Assembly: GCA_026389675.1 (NCBI GenBank)
Contig: JAPLHJ010000045.1
Span: forward strand, 1-7,317
DNA from: Chloroflexota bacterium
Lineage (GTDB): Bacteria > Chloroflexota > Dehalococcoidia > GIF9 > UBA5629
Length of the DNA stretch: 7,317 nucleotides
Direction: 5' to 3'
In this document: in pieces, positions 1-5,845 of the stretch
Layout: each line of letters begins with the position of its first letter
Position numbering within the stretch: position 1 is the first letter of the stretch
Program-made: the position numbers and the translations under genes
Notes under the pieces: generated by a model
The model's database searches: none
What the model was told of the DNA's origin: nothing
What the model saw: only the letters and a program-made list of their open reading frames with translations

Positions 1-2181
1 CTCGGCCTGCCGGTCCCGGCCGGCTTTGTCGTCTCCGTCCAGGGATATAACGAATATAAGAAGACCGGCCGTCTATCTGAAAAAGAGATCTCGCAGGCCC
101 TCGCCGACGTCGAGAAACAGGTACACGCAAAGCTCGGCAAGGGCCTCCAGCTTTCTGTGCGGTCATCTGCACCGGTATCCATGCCGGGCATGATGGACAC
201 CGTGCTCAACATCAACGGGCTCTCTGAGATGAGATCGGCTATACGGCGTATCTTCGATTCCTGGGACAATATCCGGGCCATTGAATACCGCCGGCTTAAC
301 CATATATCCTCCGATTCTGGTACGGCGGCGGTTGTCCAGGCCATGGTATTCGGTAATAAGGATTCTCTATCCGGGACCGGCGTTGTCTTCAGCCGCAATC
401 CGAGCACGGGCGAGAAAGGGCTATTCGGTGAATATATCGAGTGCGCGCAGGGTGAGGCCATAGTTTCGGGCGCCAAAACACCCGTTCCCGTTTCTAAACT
501 GGAATCTATAATGCCGGATATGTACAAGGAACTGGAGCAAAAGGTCAGCTTCCTTGAAGGTCATTTCCGCAATATGCAGGACGTCGAATTCACCATCGAG
601 TCGAGAAAGCTTTATATTCTGCAGACCCGCTCGGGCAAAAGGAGCGGGCAGGCCGCAGTTAAGATAGCTGTGGATATGGTACACGAGGGGTTGATCACCG
701 TGGAGGAAGCTATACTCCGGCTCAAGCCGGATGACCTGCGGGCGCTTTTGCACAAACATATTAAGTCCAGTCAGCCGCAGGAGCCGCTGACCAAGGGCCT
801 GGCGGCAGCACCGGGCGCCGTATGCGGCCAGGTGGTATTTACAGTGGCTGACGCGGTGATCATGTCAAAGAAAAGCATCGCTTCCATACTTGTGAGGCCG
901 GAGACCAGCCCGGATGATATCCAGGGCATCGCAGCCGCCGACGGGGTATTGACTTCAAGGGGCGGACTGACCTCCCACGCGGCGATTGTAACCAGGGCGA
1001 TGGGCAAGCCCTGCGTCTGCGGAGCTGAGGATATCGAGATCGACCCCGACAAGAAACTGCTCACCTGTAAAGGACACACCCTGCACCAGGGCGACACAAT
1101 AACTATAGATGGAACCTCAGGCAACGTCTATTTAGGTACCCTTCCCCTGGAAGAAGGGACCATGATAAAGGAGTTTGAGGAACTGCTTACCTGGCTGGAC
1201 GGAGCCAAGCGGCTGGGCGTCAGGGCCAATGCGGATATGCCTGAGATGGTAGCGCAGGCTATTAAGCTCGGCGCCGAAGGCATCGGCCTCTGCCGGACTG
1301 AGAGACAATTCAACGGACCGGAGCGCCTTTCGGCGATCAGGGAATATATCATGGCTGAGACAGCCGGGCAGAAGGGCAGGGCCCTGGAACACCTGAGCAA
1401 GCTTCAGAAAGAGGATTTTATAGCCCTCTTCAAGGAATTGAAAGGGCTGCCCATTATTATCAGGCTTCTCGACCTGCCGCTGCATGAGTTCCTCCCTTCG
1501 GAAAAGGAGACCACCGATGAAAAGACCAAACAACGTATAGCCGAGCTTAAAGAGATAAATCCCATGCTGGGACATAGAGGCGTGCGTGTTGCGGTAACCA
1601 ATCCCGAGGTATATAGAATGCAGGTGGAAGCCGTGGTGGCGGCCAAAAAAGAGGTACCGGCGGATGTCTCGATAATGATACCGCAGGTGATTACGTCGCA
1701 GGAATTGATCATGATCCGGAAGAGCTGCACCGAAGGCTCCAACCTTAAGGTGGGGACGATGATGGAGACGGTCCGCGCCTGCATGAGGGCCGGGACGCTG
1801 GCTGAAGTGGCGGATTTCCTTTCTTTCGGAACCAATGACCTTACCCAGGCGGTGTACTCTTTCAGCCGGGAGGATGCTGAAAAGAAATTCCTCTCCACTT
1901 ACCTCCAAATAGGTATCCTCGAAGATAATCCCTTTGAAATCATAGATATCAAGGGCGTCGGCCGCCTTATGGAAACAGCTATATTCTGGGCGCGCAGGGC
2001 CAGGAAGGATATCCCGATAGGTGTCTGCGGGGAGCACGCCGGTGAACCGACTTCAATAAGATTCTTCCACGCGATCAATGTTGACTATGTGAGCTGCAGC
2101 CCGTTCAGGGTGCCGATCGCCAAGCTTATCGCTGCTCAGGCCGCCATAGAGCAGAAGGATAAGGCTGAAGATATACTTTAA
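1..2181 (+). CDS. ppdK: pyruvate, phosphate dikinase, 5'-partial, compact form lacking an ATP-grasp subdomain
   Basis: The reading frame is open from base 1, so the start lies outside the window; 726 residues are visible, beginning at the family motif LGLPVPAGF (about residue 32 of the Clostridium symbiosum enzyme). PPDK interconverts pyruvate, ATP and phosphate with PEP, AMP and pyrophosphate in the cytosol. The ATP-grasp domain shows SVRSSAPVSMPGMMDT (51-67, R54), SGTGVVFSRNPSTGEKG, MQDVEF (D194, E196) and LQTR (Q208). The phosphohistidine domain starts near 266 and has GGLTSHAA with catalytic H326, preceded by T324, the Thr targeted by PPDK regulatory proteins in relatives. The PEP/pyruvate barrel has GLCRTE (R432), RLLDLPLHEF (R488), GTMMET (E589), FGTNDLTQ (N612, D613) and VCGEHAGEP (C676). 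All three active centres therefore look intact. Oddly, only 20 residues separate MMDT from SWDN (W88), against about 109 in C. symbiosum, which predicts a ~757-residue protein instead of ~875. It ends in TAA and is probably followed in the same operon by the small membrane protein. Family certain; exact activity inferred. Confidence 0.93.
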   Translation, partial: LGLPVPAGFVVSVQGYNEYKKTGRLSEKEISQALADVEKQVHAKLGKGLQLSVRSSAPVSMPGMMDTVLNINGLSEMRSAIRRIFDSWDNIRAIEYRRLNHISSDSGTAAVVQAMVFGNKDSLSGTGVVFSRNPSTGEKGLFGEYIECAQGEAIVSGAKTPVPVSKLESIMPDMYKELEQKVSFLEGHFRNMQDVEFTIESRKLYILQTRSGKRSGQAAVKIAVDMVHEGLITVEEAILRLKPDDLRALLHKHIKSSQPQEPLTKGLAAAPGAVCGQVVFTVADAVIMSKKSIASILVRPETSPDDIQGIAAADGVLTSRGGLTSHAAIVTRAMGKPCVCGAEDIEIDPDKKLLTCKGHTLHQGDTITIDGTSGNVYLGTLPLEEGTMIKEFEELLTWLDGAKRLGVRANADMPEMVAQAIKLGAEGIGLCRTERQFNGPERLSAIREYIMAETAGQKGRALEHLSKLQKEDFIALFKELKGLPIIIRLLDLPLHEFLPSEKETTDEKTKQRIAELKEINPMLGHRGVRVAVTNPEVYRMQVEAVVAAKKEVPADVSIMIPQVITSQELIMIRKSCTEGSNLKVGTMMETVRACMRAGTLAEVADFLSFGTNDLTQAVYSFSREDAEKKFLSTYLQIGILEDNPFEIIDIKGVGRLMETAIFWARRARKDIPIGVCGEHAGEPTSIRFFHAINVDYVSCSPFRVPIAKLIAAQAAIEQKDKAEDIL

Positions 2182-2203
2182 AATTGAAACCGGATAGGAA
2201 AAC

Positions 2204-2211
2204 AAAGGAGG
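2204..2211 (+). promoter_or_regulatory. strong ribosome binding site that sets the start of the small membrane gene
   Basis: AAAGGAGG lies 5 bases before ATG 2217. It is the best Shine-Dalgarno in the window and favours ATG 2217 over the in-frame alternative at 2184, which lies against the dikinase stop and has no such site. Confidence 0.8.
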
Positions 2212-2216
2212 TTGAC

Positions 2217-2411
2217 ATGCAAAAGATATTTAAGGTTTTGGCATCGATAGCGGCCTGGGTTTTATTCCTGTTGGGTATAACGGGGATGGTATGGACGTGT
2301 GTCGCGGGGTGGAAAGAAACCAATTTCGAGATCATAGCGTGGTTCTCGCTGTGGGTCGTCACGCTTGCGCTCTCTGTTGTCGTCATGAAATTAAGGCAAA
2401 CCCTGGAATAG
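2217..2411 (+). CDS. small two-helix membrane protein of unknown function
   Basis: This encodes 64 residues and ends in TAG. A short basic start (MQKIFK) leads into a hydrophobic helix at about residues 7-30, then a polar turn (GWKETNFE), then a second helix at about 36-57, ending in a charged tail (MKLRQTLE). This is the pattern of an integral membrane protein with two spans and no catalytic motif. I do not recognise a family. The start is fixed by the AAAGGAGG site 5 bases upstream. The gene begins 35 bases after the dikinase stop with no terminator visible between them, so the two are probably co-transcribed, but that does not establish a shared function. It converges on the permease gene with only 4 bases between the stop codons. 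The good ribosome site and clean membrane topology make it likely to be real. Confidence 0.75.
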   Translation: MQKIFKVLASIAAWVLFLLGITGMVWTCVAGWKETNFEIIAWFSLWVVTLALSVVVMKLRQTLE

Positions 2412-2415
2412 GTCG

Positions 2416-3372
2416 CTAAATGCTGACTGTCAGCAGATAAATAAGCGGGATCGTCCCGAGGCTTAAAACATACATCGCGATAACCAGCGCGGAAGCAAGC
2501 CCTCCGTTGCAACCGTAGCGTGCAGCAACCACCGCTGCAATGGCGCCTGCGGGCATGGCCGCCTCTATTACCAGGACCTTATCTTCAAGCGGTGGCAAGC
2601 CGAATAAGTGTGCGCCTCCCAGCGCTATGAGGGGCTCGGCAATTAAATTGATAAGGAACAACGCGGCAATGGCTGGTAACAGCTGCCTGATGGGTATCTT
2701 CTGAAGCATTAACCCTACAACAAAGGCCGTAAAAATCTCTATGGAATTGCCCATTATGCCCAGAAGTTTGTAAATTGTTTTCAGTACGATGTTTTGTTGA
2801 GGCAGTTTGAGGAAGGAAAAGGCTATGCCCAGGACCAGGGCAATGAACATCGGTGAGCGGAAGAACTCCGCCACTGAAGCCAGCACACTCCTGCTATCCG
2901 TATGTTCTCTTCCGAAATACATGGCAAAAGGGATCGCCAATAGAAACAACGGCACGCCGGCGCCTAATTCGCTTATTACCAGGGCATCCCGCATTGCTTC
3001 CGGATTGTTGTGAAAGCACTGCATGATCAGGGCGTAACCCAGGGTGGATGAGCTGCCCCAGCCGGACACCAGGACAAAGGCGCCGAGGGATTTCCGGTCC
3101 ATCTTTAATAACTTGCCGGCGGCAAAGCCCAGTGAGCAGGCAACAATGATCGTGCCCACCATAATCAACGCCGGCAGGAGTTTTTCGATCTCAAATGTCT
3201 GTTTGGAAAGATTCAGGAATATCAGCGCCGGTAAGGCAAAATCCGTTACCAGCCTGGAGAAGAGCGTTTGATGTTCAGTGGAGAGTATTGAGTACTTCCG
3301 TAGCAGAAGAGTGATTAAAACCAGCGCCACCAGGATAAAGAGCGACCCAAGCAACGCATAAAAATAATTCAT
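2416..3372 (-). CDS. AEC (auxin efflux carrier) family permease
   Basis: The gene encodes 318 very hydrophobic residues with about ten predicted membrane spans in two halves. The first begins with a helix at 3-24, then a basic step and the family-like stretch FSRLVTDFALPALIFLNL (38-55). A hydrophilic linker at about 154-172 (GREHTDSRS) separates the halves. The second half ends with AAMPAGAIAAVVAARYG (271-287), matching the conserved AAMP...A..YG signature of this family (Pfam Mem_trans). Bacterial members export or exchange small organic anions such as malate or malonate; the substrate here cannot be told. I chose ATG 3372 because the protein then starts like other family members. An in-frame ATG at 3405 would add 11 residues, but it lies only 4 bases after a TATAAT box and would fall at or before the expected transcript start. 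A weak purine-rich GAAGGTGGG (3386-3394) precedes the chosen ATG at long spacing. It stops with TAG, convergent with the small membrane gene. Confidence 0.9.
   Translation of the reverse strand: MNYFYALLGSLFILVALVLITLLLRKYSILSTEHQTLFSRLVTDFALPALIFLNLSKQTFEIEKLLPALIMVGTIIVACSLGFAAGKLLKMDRKSLGAFVLVSGWGSSSTLGYALIMQCFHNNPEAMRDALVISELGAGVPLFLLAIPFAMYFGREHTDSRSVLASVAEFFRSPMFIALVLGIAFSFLKLPQQNIVLKTIYKLLGIMGNSIEIFTAFVVGLMLQKIPIRQLLPAIAALFLINLIAEPLIALGGAHLFGLPPLEDKVLVIEAAMPAGAIAAVVAARYGCNGGLASALVIAMYVLSLGTIPLIYLLTVSI
2421..2458. repeat. two short perfect inverted repeats at the convergent gene ends
   Basis: TGCTGACTGTCAGCA (2421-2435) is a perfect inverted repeat around a central T. CGGGA-TCG-TCCCG (2446-2458) is a 5-bp stem with a 3-base loop. 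Both lie inside the 3' end of the permease gene and 10-50 bases past the stop of the small membrane gene. They could slow or end transcripts arriving from the plus strand. Neither is followed by a T-tract, so this is not a standard intrinsic terminator. Confidence 0.35.
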
Positions 3373-3409
3373 ACTATTTATACTGCCCACCTTCAGGACA
3401 ACCATCGAT

Positions 3410-3436
3410 ATTATAACAAATGAGATGACTTGTCAG
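3410..3436 (-). promoter_or_regulatory. sigma-70-type promoter for the AEC permease
   Basis: On the minus strand CTGACA (3431-3436, five of six matches to TTGACA) is followed after 15 bases by a perfect TATAAT (3410-3415). The spacer is shorter than the ideal 17. Transcription would start near 3403, giving a leader of about 30 bases before ATG 3372. Confidence 0.55.
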
Positions 3437-3545
3437 CCGCATATAGGTTTGCTGTAAGGTTTTAACAGAATCAGTGGTAAGATTAATTACGTAACAAGTG
3501 TAACCGTGATACCCGGGTGGAGCAATTGACCATGATCGACGTGAT

Positions 3546-3575
3546 TTGACTCGAGATGACCGGCAATAATATGAT
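3546..3575 (+). promoter_or_regulatory. likely promoter of the URO-D-like gene
   Basis: TTGACT (3546-3551) and TATGAT (3570-3575) are separated by 18 bases, each one mismatch from the sigma-70 consensus. A start site near 3582 would leave a leader of about 23 bases containing the AAGGAAGG ribosome site (3592-3599) 5 bases before ATG 3605. TGACC/T repeats overlap and flank it. No experimental support is visible. Confidence 0.5.
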
Positions 3576-3591
3576 GACCAATAACAGATCT

Positions 3592-3599
3592 AAGGAAGG
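3592..3599 (+). promoter_or_regulatory. ribosome binding site of the URO-D-like gene
   Basis: AAGGAAGG ends 5 bases before ATG 3605 and supports that start over later in-frame Met codons. Confidence 0.65.
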
Positions 3600-3604
3600 T
3601 TGAA

Positions 3605-4588
3605 ATGGCTGAGATGACGAAAAGGGAAAGGATAAAGGCGGCGCTGGCCGGGGAAACGGTGGACCGTGTGCCCGTTGCCTTCTGGAGGCACTGGCCGGGT
3701 GATGACCAGAAACCTCAATCGCTGGCCCTGGTTGCGCTGGACTTCCAACGCAGGTACGACCTCGACTTTATCAAGGTGCCGGTATCATCGGTCTATTGTG
3801 TGGAGGACTACGGCGTAACTCATACCTACAACGGCAGCTATATGGGCGACCGTGAGTATCTTGAGCGTGCAGTCAAGCGCGTGGAAGACTGGGACCATAT
3901 TCACCCGCTTGATGTACATAAAGGCACGTACGGCTGGCACCTGGCGGCGCTGCGCACGATCATTAATGAAAAAGACGCCGGTACCCCGGTCATTTTCACC
4001 ATGTTCAACCCGCTGGCCATGGCTGCTTATCTGGCCGGTGATGAGACTTTACTGGTGCATCTGCGCAGCGAGCCGCAACGGGTGCTGCGTGCCCTTCAAG
4101 CGCTGGCGGAGACCAGCGCCCGTTTCGTTCGCGCTGTCCTGGCAGAAGGATGTGACGGCATTTTTCTCTCCACACGCTTTGCCAGCTACGAGCTAATGAA
4201 CGAAGATGAATACCGCCAGTTCGGCCGTCCCGGCGACACGGCGGTACTTGCGGCTGCCTCCGAGGGGGGCTGATTCAATGTGTTGCACCTGCATGGCCAG
4301 CATCCCATGTTCATCGCGCTGTCGGACTACCGCGTACAGGCGGTTAACTGGCATGACCGCACTGCCTGGCCCGGCCTTGCCGAGGCCGGTAAACTCGTTC
4401 CGCACGCTATCATGGGAGGCGTTGAGCAGTTCAAGACTCTCCACCTGGGAAGCACGGAGGAGGTCCAGGCCCAGGTCCGCGATGCCATCGAGCAGATGCG
4501 CGGCCAGCGCCTGATAGTGACAACCGGCTGTACCTATCCCCTGGGTGTCCCCCATAGCAATCTGCTGGCTATGAGGAGAGCGGTTTAA
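3605..4588 (+). pseudogene. uroporphyrinogen decarboxylase/MtaA-like family gene interrupted by one in-frame TGA
   Basis: Read through TGA 4271-4273 (codon 223), the frame encodes 327 codons ending in TAA, the usual length of URO-D superfamily proteins (about 330-350). The N-terminal part has the family start TKRERIKAALAGETVDRVPV and FWRHWPGDD. After the TGA the same frame resumes at once with FNVLHLHG, then QAVNWHD, IMGGVEQFKTLHLGS and TTGCTYPLGVP. H228, H230 and C309 match in spacing the HxC...C zinc site of the methyltransferases MtaA and CmuA, so the intact protein probably bound zinc and handled methyl groups on corrinoid or thiol carriers rather than making haem. The TGA sits where relatives, as I recall them, have Trp (GGWFN), so one G-to-A change explains it. 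Frames match on both sides, so it is not an indel despite the G6 run at 4264-4269. The nearby FGRPGDTAVL replaces the expected FGRPYDLxVL, perhaps drift. Without readthrough the 222-residue product (3605-4273) lacks the zinc site. Pseudogene, sequence error or programmed readthrough cannot be separated here. Confidence 0.82.
4280..4588 (+). CDS. C-terminal fragment of the URO-D-like gene, possible restart product
   Basis: This is the same frame after the premature TGA. A GTG at 4280 could restart translation, with the G-rich stretch AGGGGGG (4263-4269) 10 bases upstream acting as a poor Shine-Dalgarno. The fragment has 102 residues and carries the putative zinc residues (His-x-His near its start and Cys in TTGCTYP). 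A separate functional product is unlikely, since the barrel fold would be split. It is listed because gene callers would report it as its own gene. Confidence 0.4.
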   Translation: MLHLHGQHPMFIALSDYRVQAVNWHDRTAWPGLAEAGKLVPHAIMGGVEQFKTLHLGSTEEVQAQVRDAIEQMRGQRLIVTTGCTYPLGVPHSNLLAMRRAV

Positions 4589-4890
4589 ACCAGTCTTTAT
4601 TTCAATCTACCGCTGGTCATCATTGAACAGACATCGGTATGTATTTTCATCCATAATAAAAATCATGGGTCAAAGGTAACTTCGGATATTACAGTCTAAG
4701 TACTCACTGTTTGGGACAGGTCAGTCGTGTATCTGAAGTCAGTAGCTTTGGCAAGAAATCTGCCAATATCAGTAGTATTTGAAGCGGTGCTGGCACTCCA
4801 TATTATGGTGAAGACAGACTCTCGCTATGCGAGTTGTTGTCTTCGTTAGATTCGGATACGGTACCGTTTTCGTCGGCTTTTAGCGTAACA
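4589..4890. other. non-coding region between convergent genes, with palindromes
   Basis: About 300 bases without a credible gene. GGTTTAAACC (4582-4591) is a perfect 10-bp palindrome over the URO-D stop codon. ACCAG/CTGGT (4589-4593/4613-4617) could form a weak stem. CCATA-T-TATGG lies at 4798-4808, a long hairpin at 4810-4844 and ACGGTACCGT at 4858-4867. None has a proper U-tract, so no intrinsic terminator can be called. I see no tRNA-like fold and no mobile-element end. Confidence 0.6.
4810..4844. repeat. interrupted hairpin in the convergent intergenic region
   Basis: GAAGACA (4810-4816) pairs with TGTCTTC (4838-4844), giving a 7-bp outer stem. Inside it CTCGC (4820-4824) pairs with GCGAG (4828-4832) around a TAT loop, with a small internal bulge between the stems. 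It lies about 50 bases past the stop of the Ig-like protein gene on the minus strand and about 220 past the URO-D stop on the plus strand. It may act as a transcript-end structure, but it lacks a U-tract on either strand. Confidence 0.5.
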
Positions 4891-5589
4891 TTACTTCTGC
4901 CTGAGGGGGATGTTTAGGGGGAGTTTTATTGTGCTCACGGTTACGGTGATGGATTTGGTACGCCAGCCTGCGGTGTTGGTAGCTGTTAGAGTGTAGGTTG
5001 TAGTTATGCCAGGTGATACGGTGAAATTCTCCGAAGGGGAAACAGCACCGATACCGGGGCTGAGGGTCACGGATGTTGCATTTGATACGGACCAGGTCAT
5101 CCCTACAATGCTGCCTGCTAATATGTTAACAGGGTAAGCTTCAAAGTAATTTATGACCGGCAAGCTTGCGCTCGGGCTTGATGGAGGTGGCGAGGCAGCT
5201 TCAACTGATACCTGAGTGACGGCGGTTTGGCTGCCTGAACTGTTGATAGCAGTTAGCATGTAAGCGGTGCCCGCGCTGGGGGATACTGCGGCGGATCCAG
5301 ACATGGCAACATTACCTATTCCGGGACTTATGTTTACGGTGTTGGCACCGGTGACCTGCCAGCTTAGCGTTGCCGAACCTCCCGTCGTGATATTGGCGGG
5401 ACTTGCTGAGAAATCGTTTATAACTGGTGGTGTACCTCCTTGGGTTGACGGTGCCGTCTGAGATTGCCCTTCTCCAGCAGCGTGCTGCCCTTGTGTTTGT
5501 GGGACATTTATGGTGACGCAATTACCCGCTATGAGGGTAAAGACAACGAGTAACAAAGGCAACAACAAATACCATTTATACTTCTTCAT
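4891..5589 (-). CDS. exported protein with two tandem Ig-like domains, possible lipoprotein
   Basis: The protein has 232 residues. MKKYKWYLLLPLLLVVFTLIAGNC is a clear export signal: a basic start, a hydrophobic core at about 7-20, and Cys24. The Cys is preceded by A-G-N, and Asn just before it is unusual for a lipobox, so lipid anchoring is uncertain. A Gln/Gly/Ser/Thr-rich linker (30-53) leads to two copies of one domain (about 55-130 and 144-218). Each begins PVIN-F-A-P-NI and carries a W, SPGIG, a VSP turn and LTA-N, as in a bacterial Ig-like beta-sandwich; a Pro/Ser linker (132-143) joins them. The role is probably structural or adhesive at the cell surface; no enzyme motif is seen. I chose ATG 5589 because AGGAGG lies 5 bases upstream; a GTG one codon earlier is too close to that site. 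It is monocistronic as far as can be seen and ends in TAA. Such repeats are common in Chloroflexota, though not exclusive to them. Confidence 0.85.
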   Translation of the reverse strand: MKKYKWYLLLPLLLVVFTLIAGNCVTINVPQTQGQHAAGEGQSQTAPSTQGGTPPVINDFSASPANITTGGSATLSWQVTGANTVNISPGIGNVAMSGSAAVSPSAGTAYMLTAINSSGSQTAVTQVSVEAASPPPSSPSASLPVINYFEAYPVNILAGSIVGMTWSVSNATSVTLSPGIGAVSPSENFTVSPGITTTYTLTATNTAGWRTKSITVTVSTIKLPLNIPLRQK

Positions 5590-5594
5590 CACAG

Positions 5595-5600
5595 CCTCCT
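5595..5600 (-). promoter_or_regulatory. ribosome binding site deciding the start of the Ig-like protein
   Basis: The minus strand reads AGGAGG, then CTGTG, then ATG 5589. The 5-base spacing favours ATG 5589 over GTG 5592, which would be only 2 bases away. Confidence 0.75.
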
Positions 5601-5631
5601 GCCTATTTTTCGCTTACATTGCTTATTTTTC
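5601..5631. repeat. direct repeat GCYTATTTTTC, 20-bp period, in the Ig-like gene leader
   Basis: GCCTATTTTTC (5601-5611) and GCTTATTTTTC (5621-5631) match at 10 of 11 positions and start exactly 20 bases apart, about two helical turns. On the transcribed strand they read GAAAAATARGC and lie between the -10 box and the ribosome site. They could be a protein or RNA-binding leader element, or simple A-rich sequence. Confidence 0.5.
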
Positions 5632-5632
5632 T

Positions 5633-5638
5633 ATTATA
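5633..5638 (-). promoter_or_regulatory. -10 box for the Ig-like protein gene
   Basis: The minus strand has a perfect TATAAT, within GTGGTATATAAT, which also contains a TGG that could act as an extended -10 for the overlapping TATATA. The -35 position holds TATCCA, only three of six matches. The leader would be about 35 bases. Confidence 0.45.
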
Positions 5639-5794
5639 TACCACACGTTTAAAACTGGATACCCTGCGACTTGCCCTTAATGGCTGTACCACTTCTTAAC
5701 TTAATCTACAAGTACAATAGCCTCAGAATCAGGCGGAGGGATTTGATGATACGTACTCATGAAATGACGTAGATCGGCATCATTGCTCAATTGC

Positions 5795-5845
5795 AGGTAT
5801 ACCTATATTGAGGGGTATGCCTTATCAAGGAACAGGTACAATACC
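5795..5845. repeat. cluster of three GGTA/TACC-type inverted repeats
   Basis: AGGTATACCT (5795-5804) is a perfect palindrome. GGTATGCCT (5814-5822) repeats it with one change, 18 bases on. GGTA-CAA-TACC (5835-5845) is a third copy with a 3-base spacer, 21 bases further. Repeated dyads of this kind often mark operators. They lie 205-255 bases upstream of the start of the Ig-like gene, far from its -10 box, so a role is uncertain. Confidence 0.45.

Noticed and set aside
1132..2037. A 301-residue open frame on the minus strand inside the dikinase gene
   Set aside because: It lies fully antisense to well-conserved PPDK coding sequence, shows no recognisable domain, and its composition fits a shadow of codon bias on the other strand.
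2436..2475. Intrinsic terminator at the convergent junction
   Set aside because: Short stems exist, but neither strand has a T-tract after them, and the elements are inside coding sequence.
4271..4330. TGA as a selenocysteine codon
   Set aside because: I find no convincing SECIS-like hairpin just after the TGA, and the family position appears to be Trp, not Cys.
4206..4514. Open frame in another frame over the URO-D-like gene, considered as evidence of a frameshift
   Set aside because: Its translation is not family-like, whereas the original frame resumes with clear family motifs directly after the TGA, so no frameshift is needed.
5720..5734. Hairpin GCCT/AGGC as a terminator of the phosphoesterase gene
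   Set aside because: The stem is only 4 bp and it lies about 155 bases past the stop with no U-tract.
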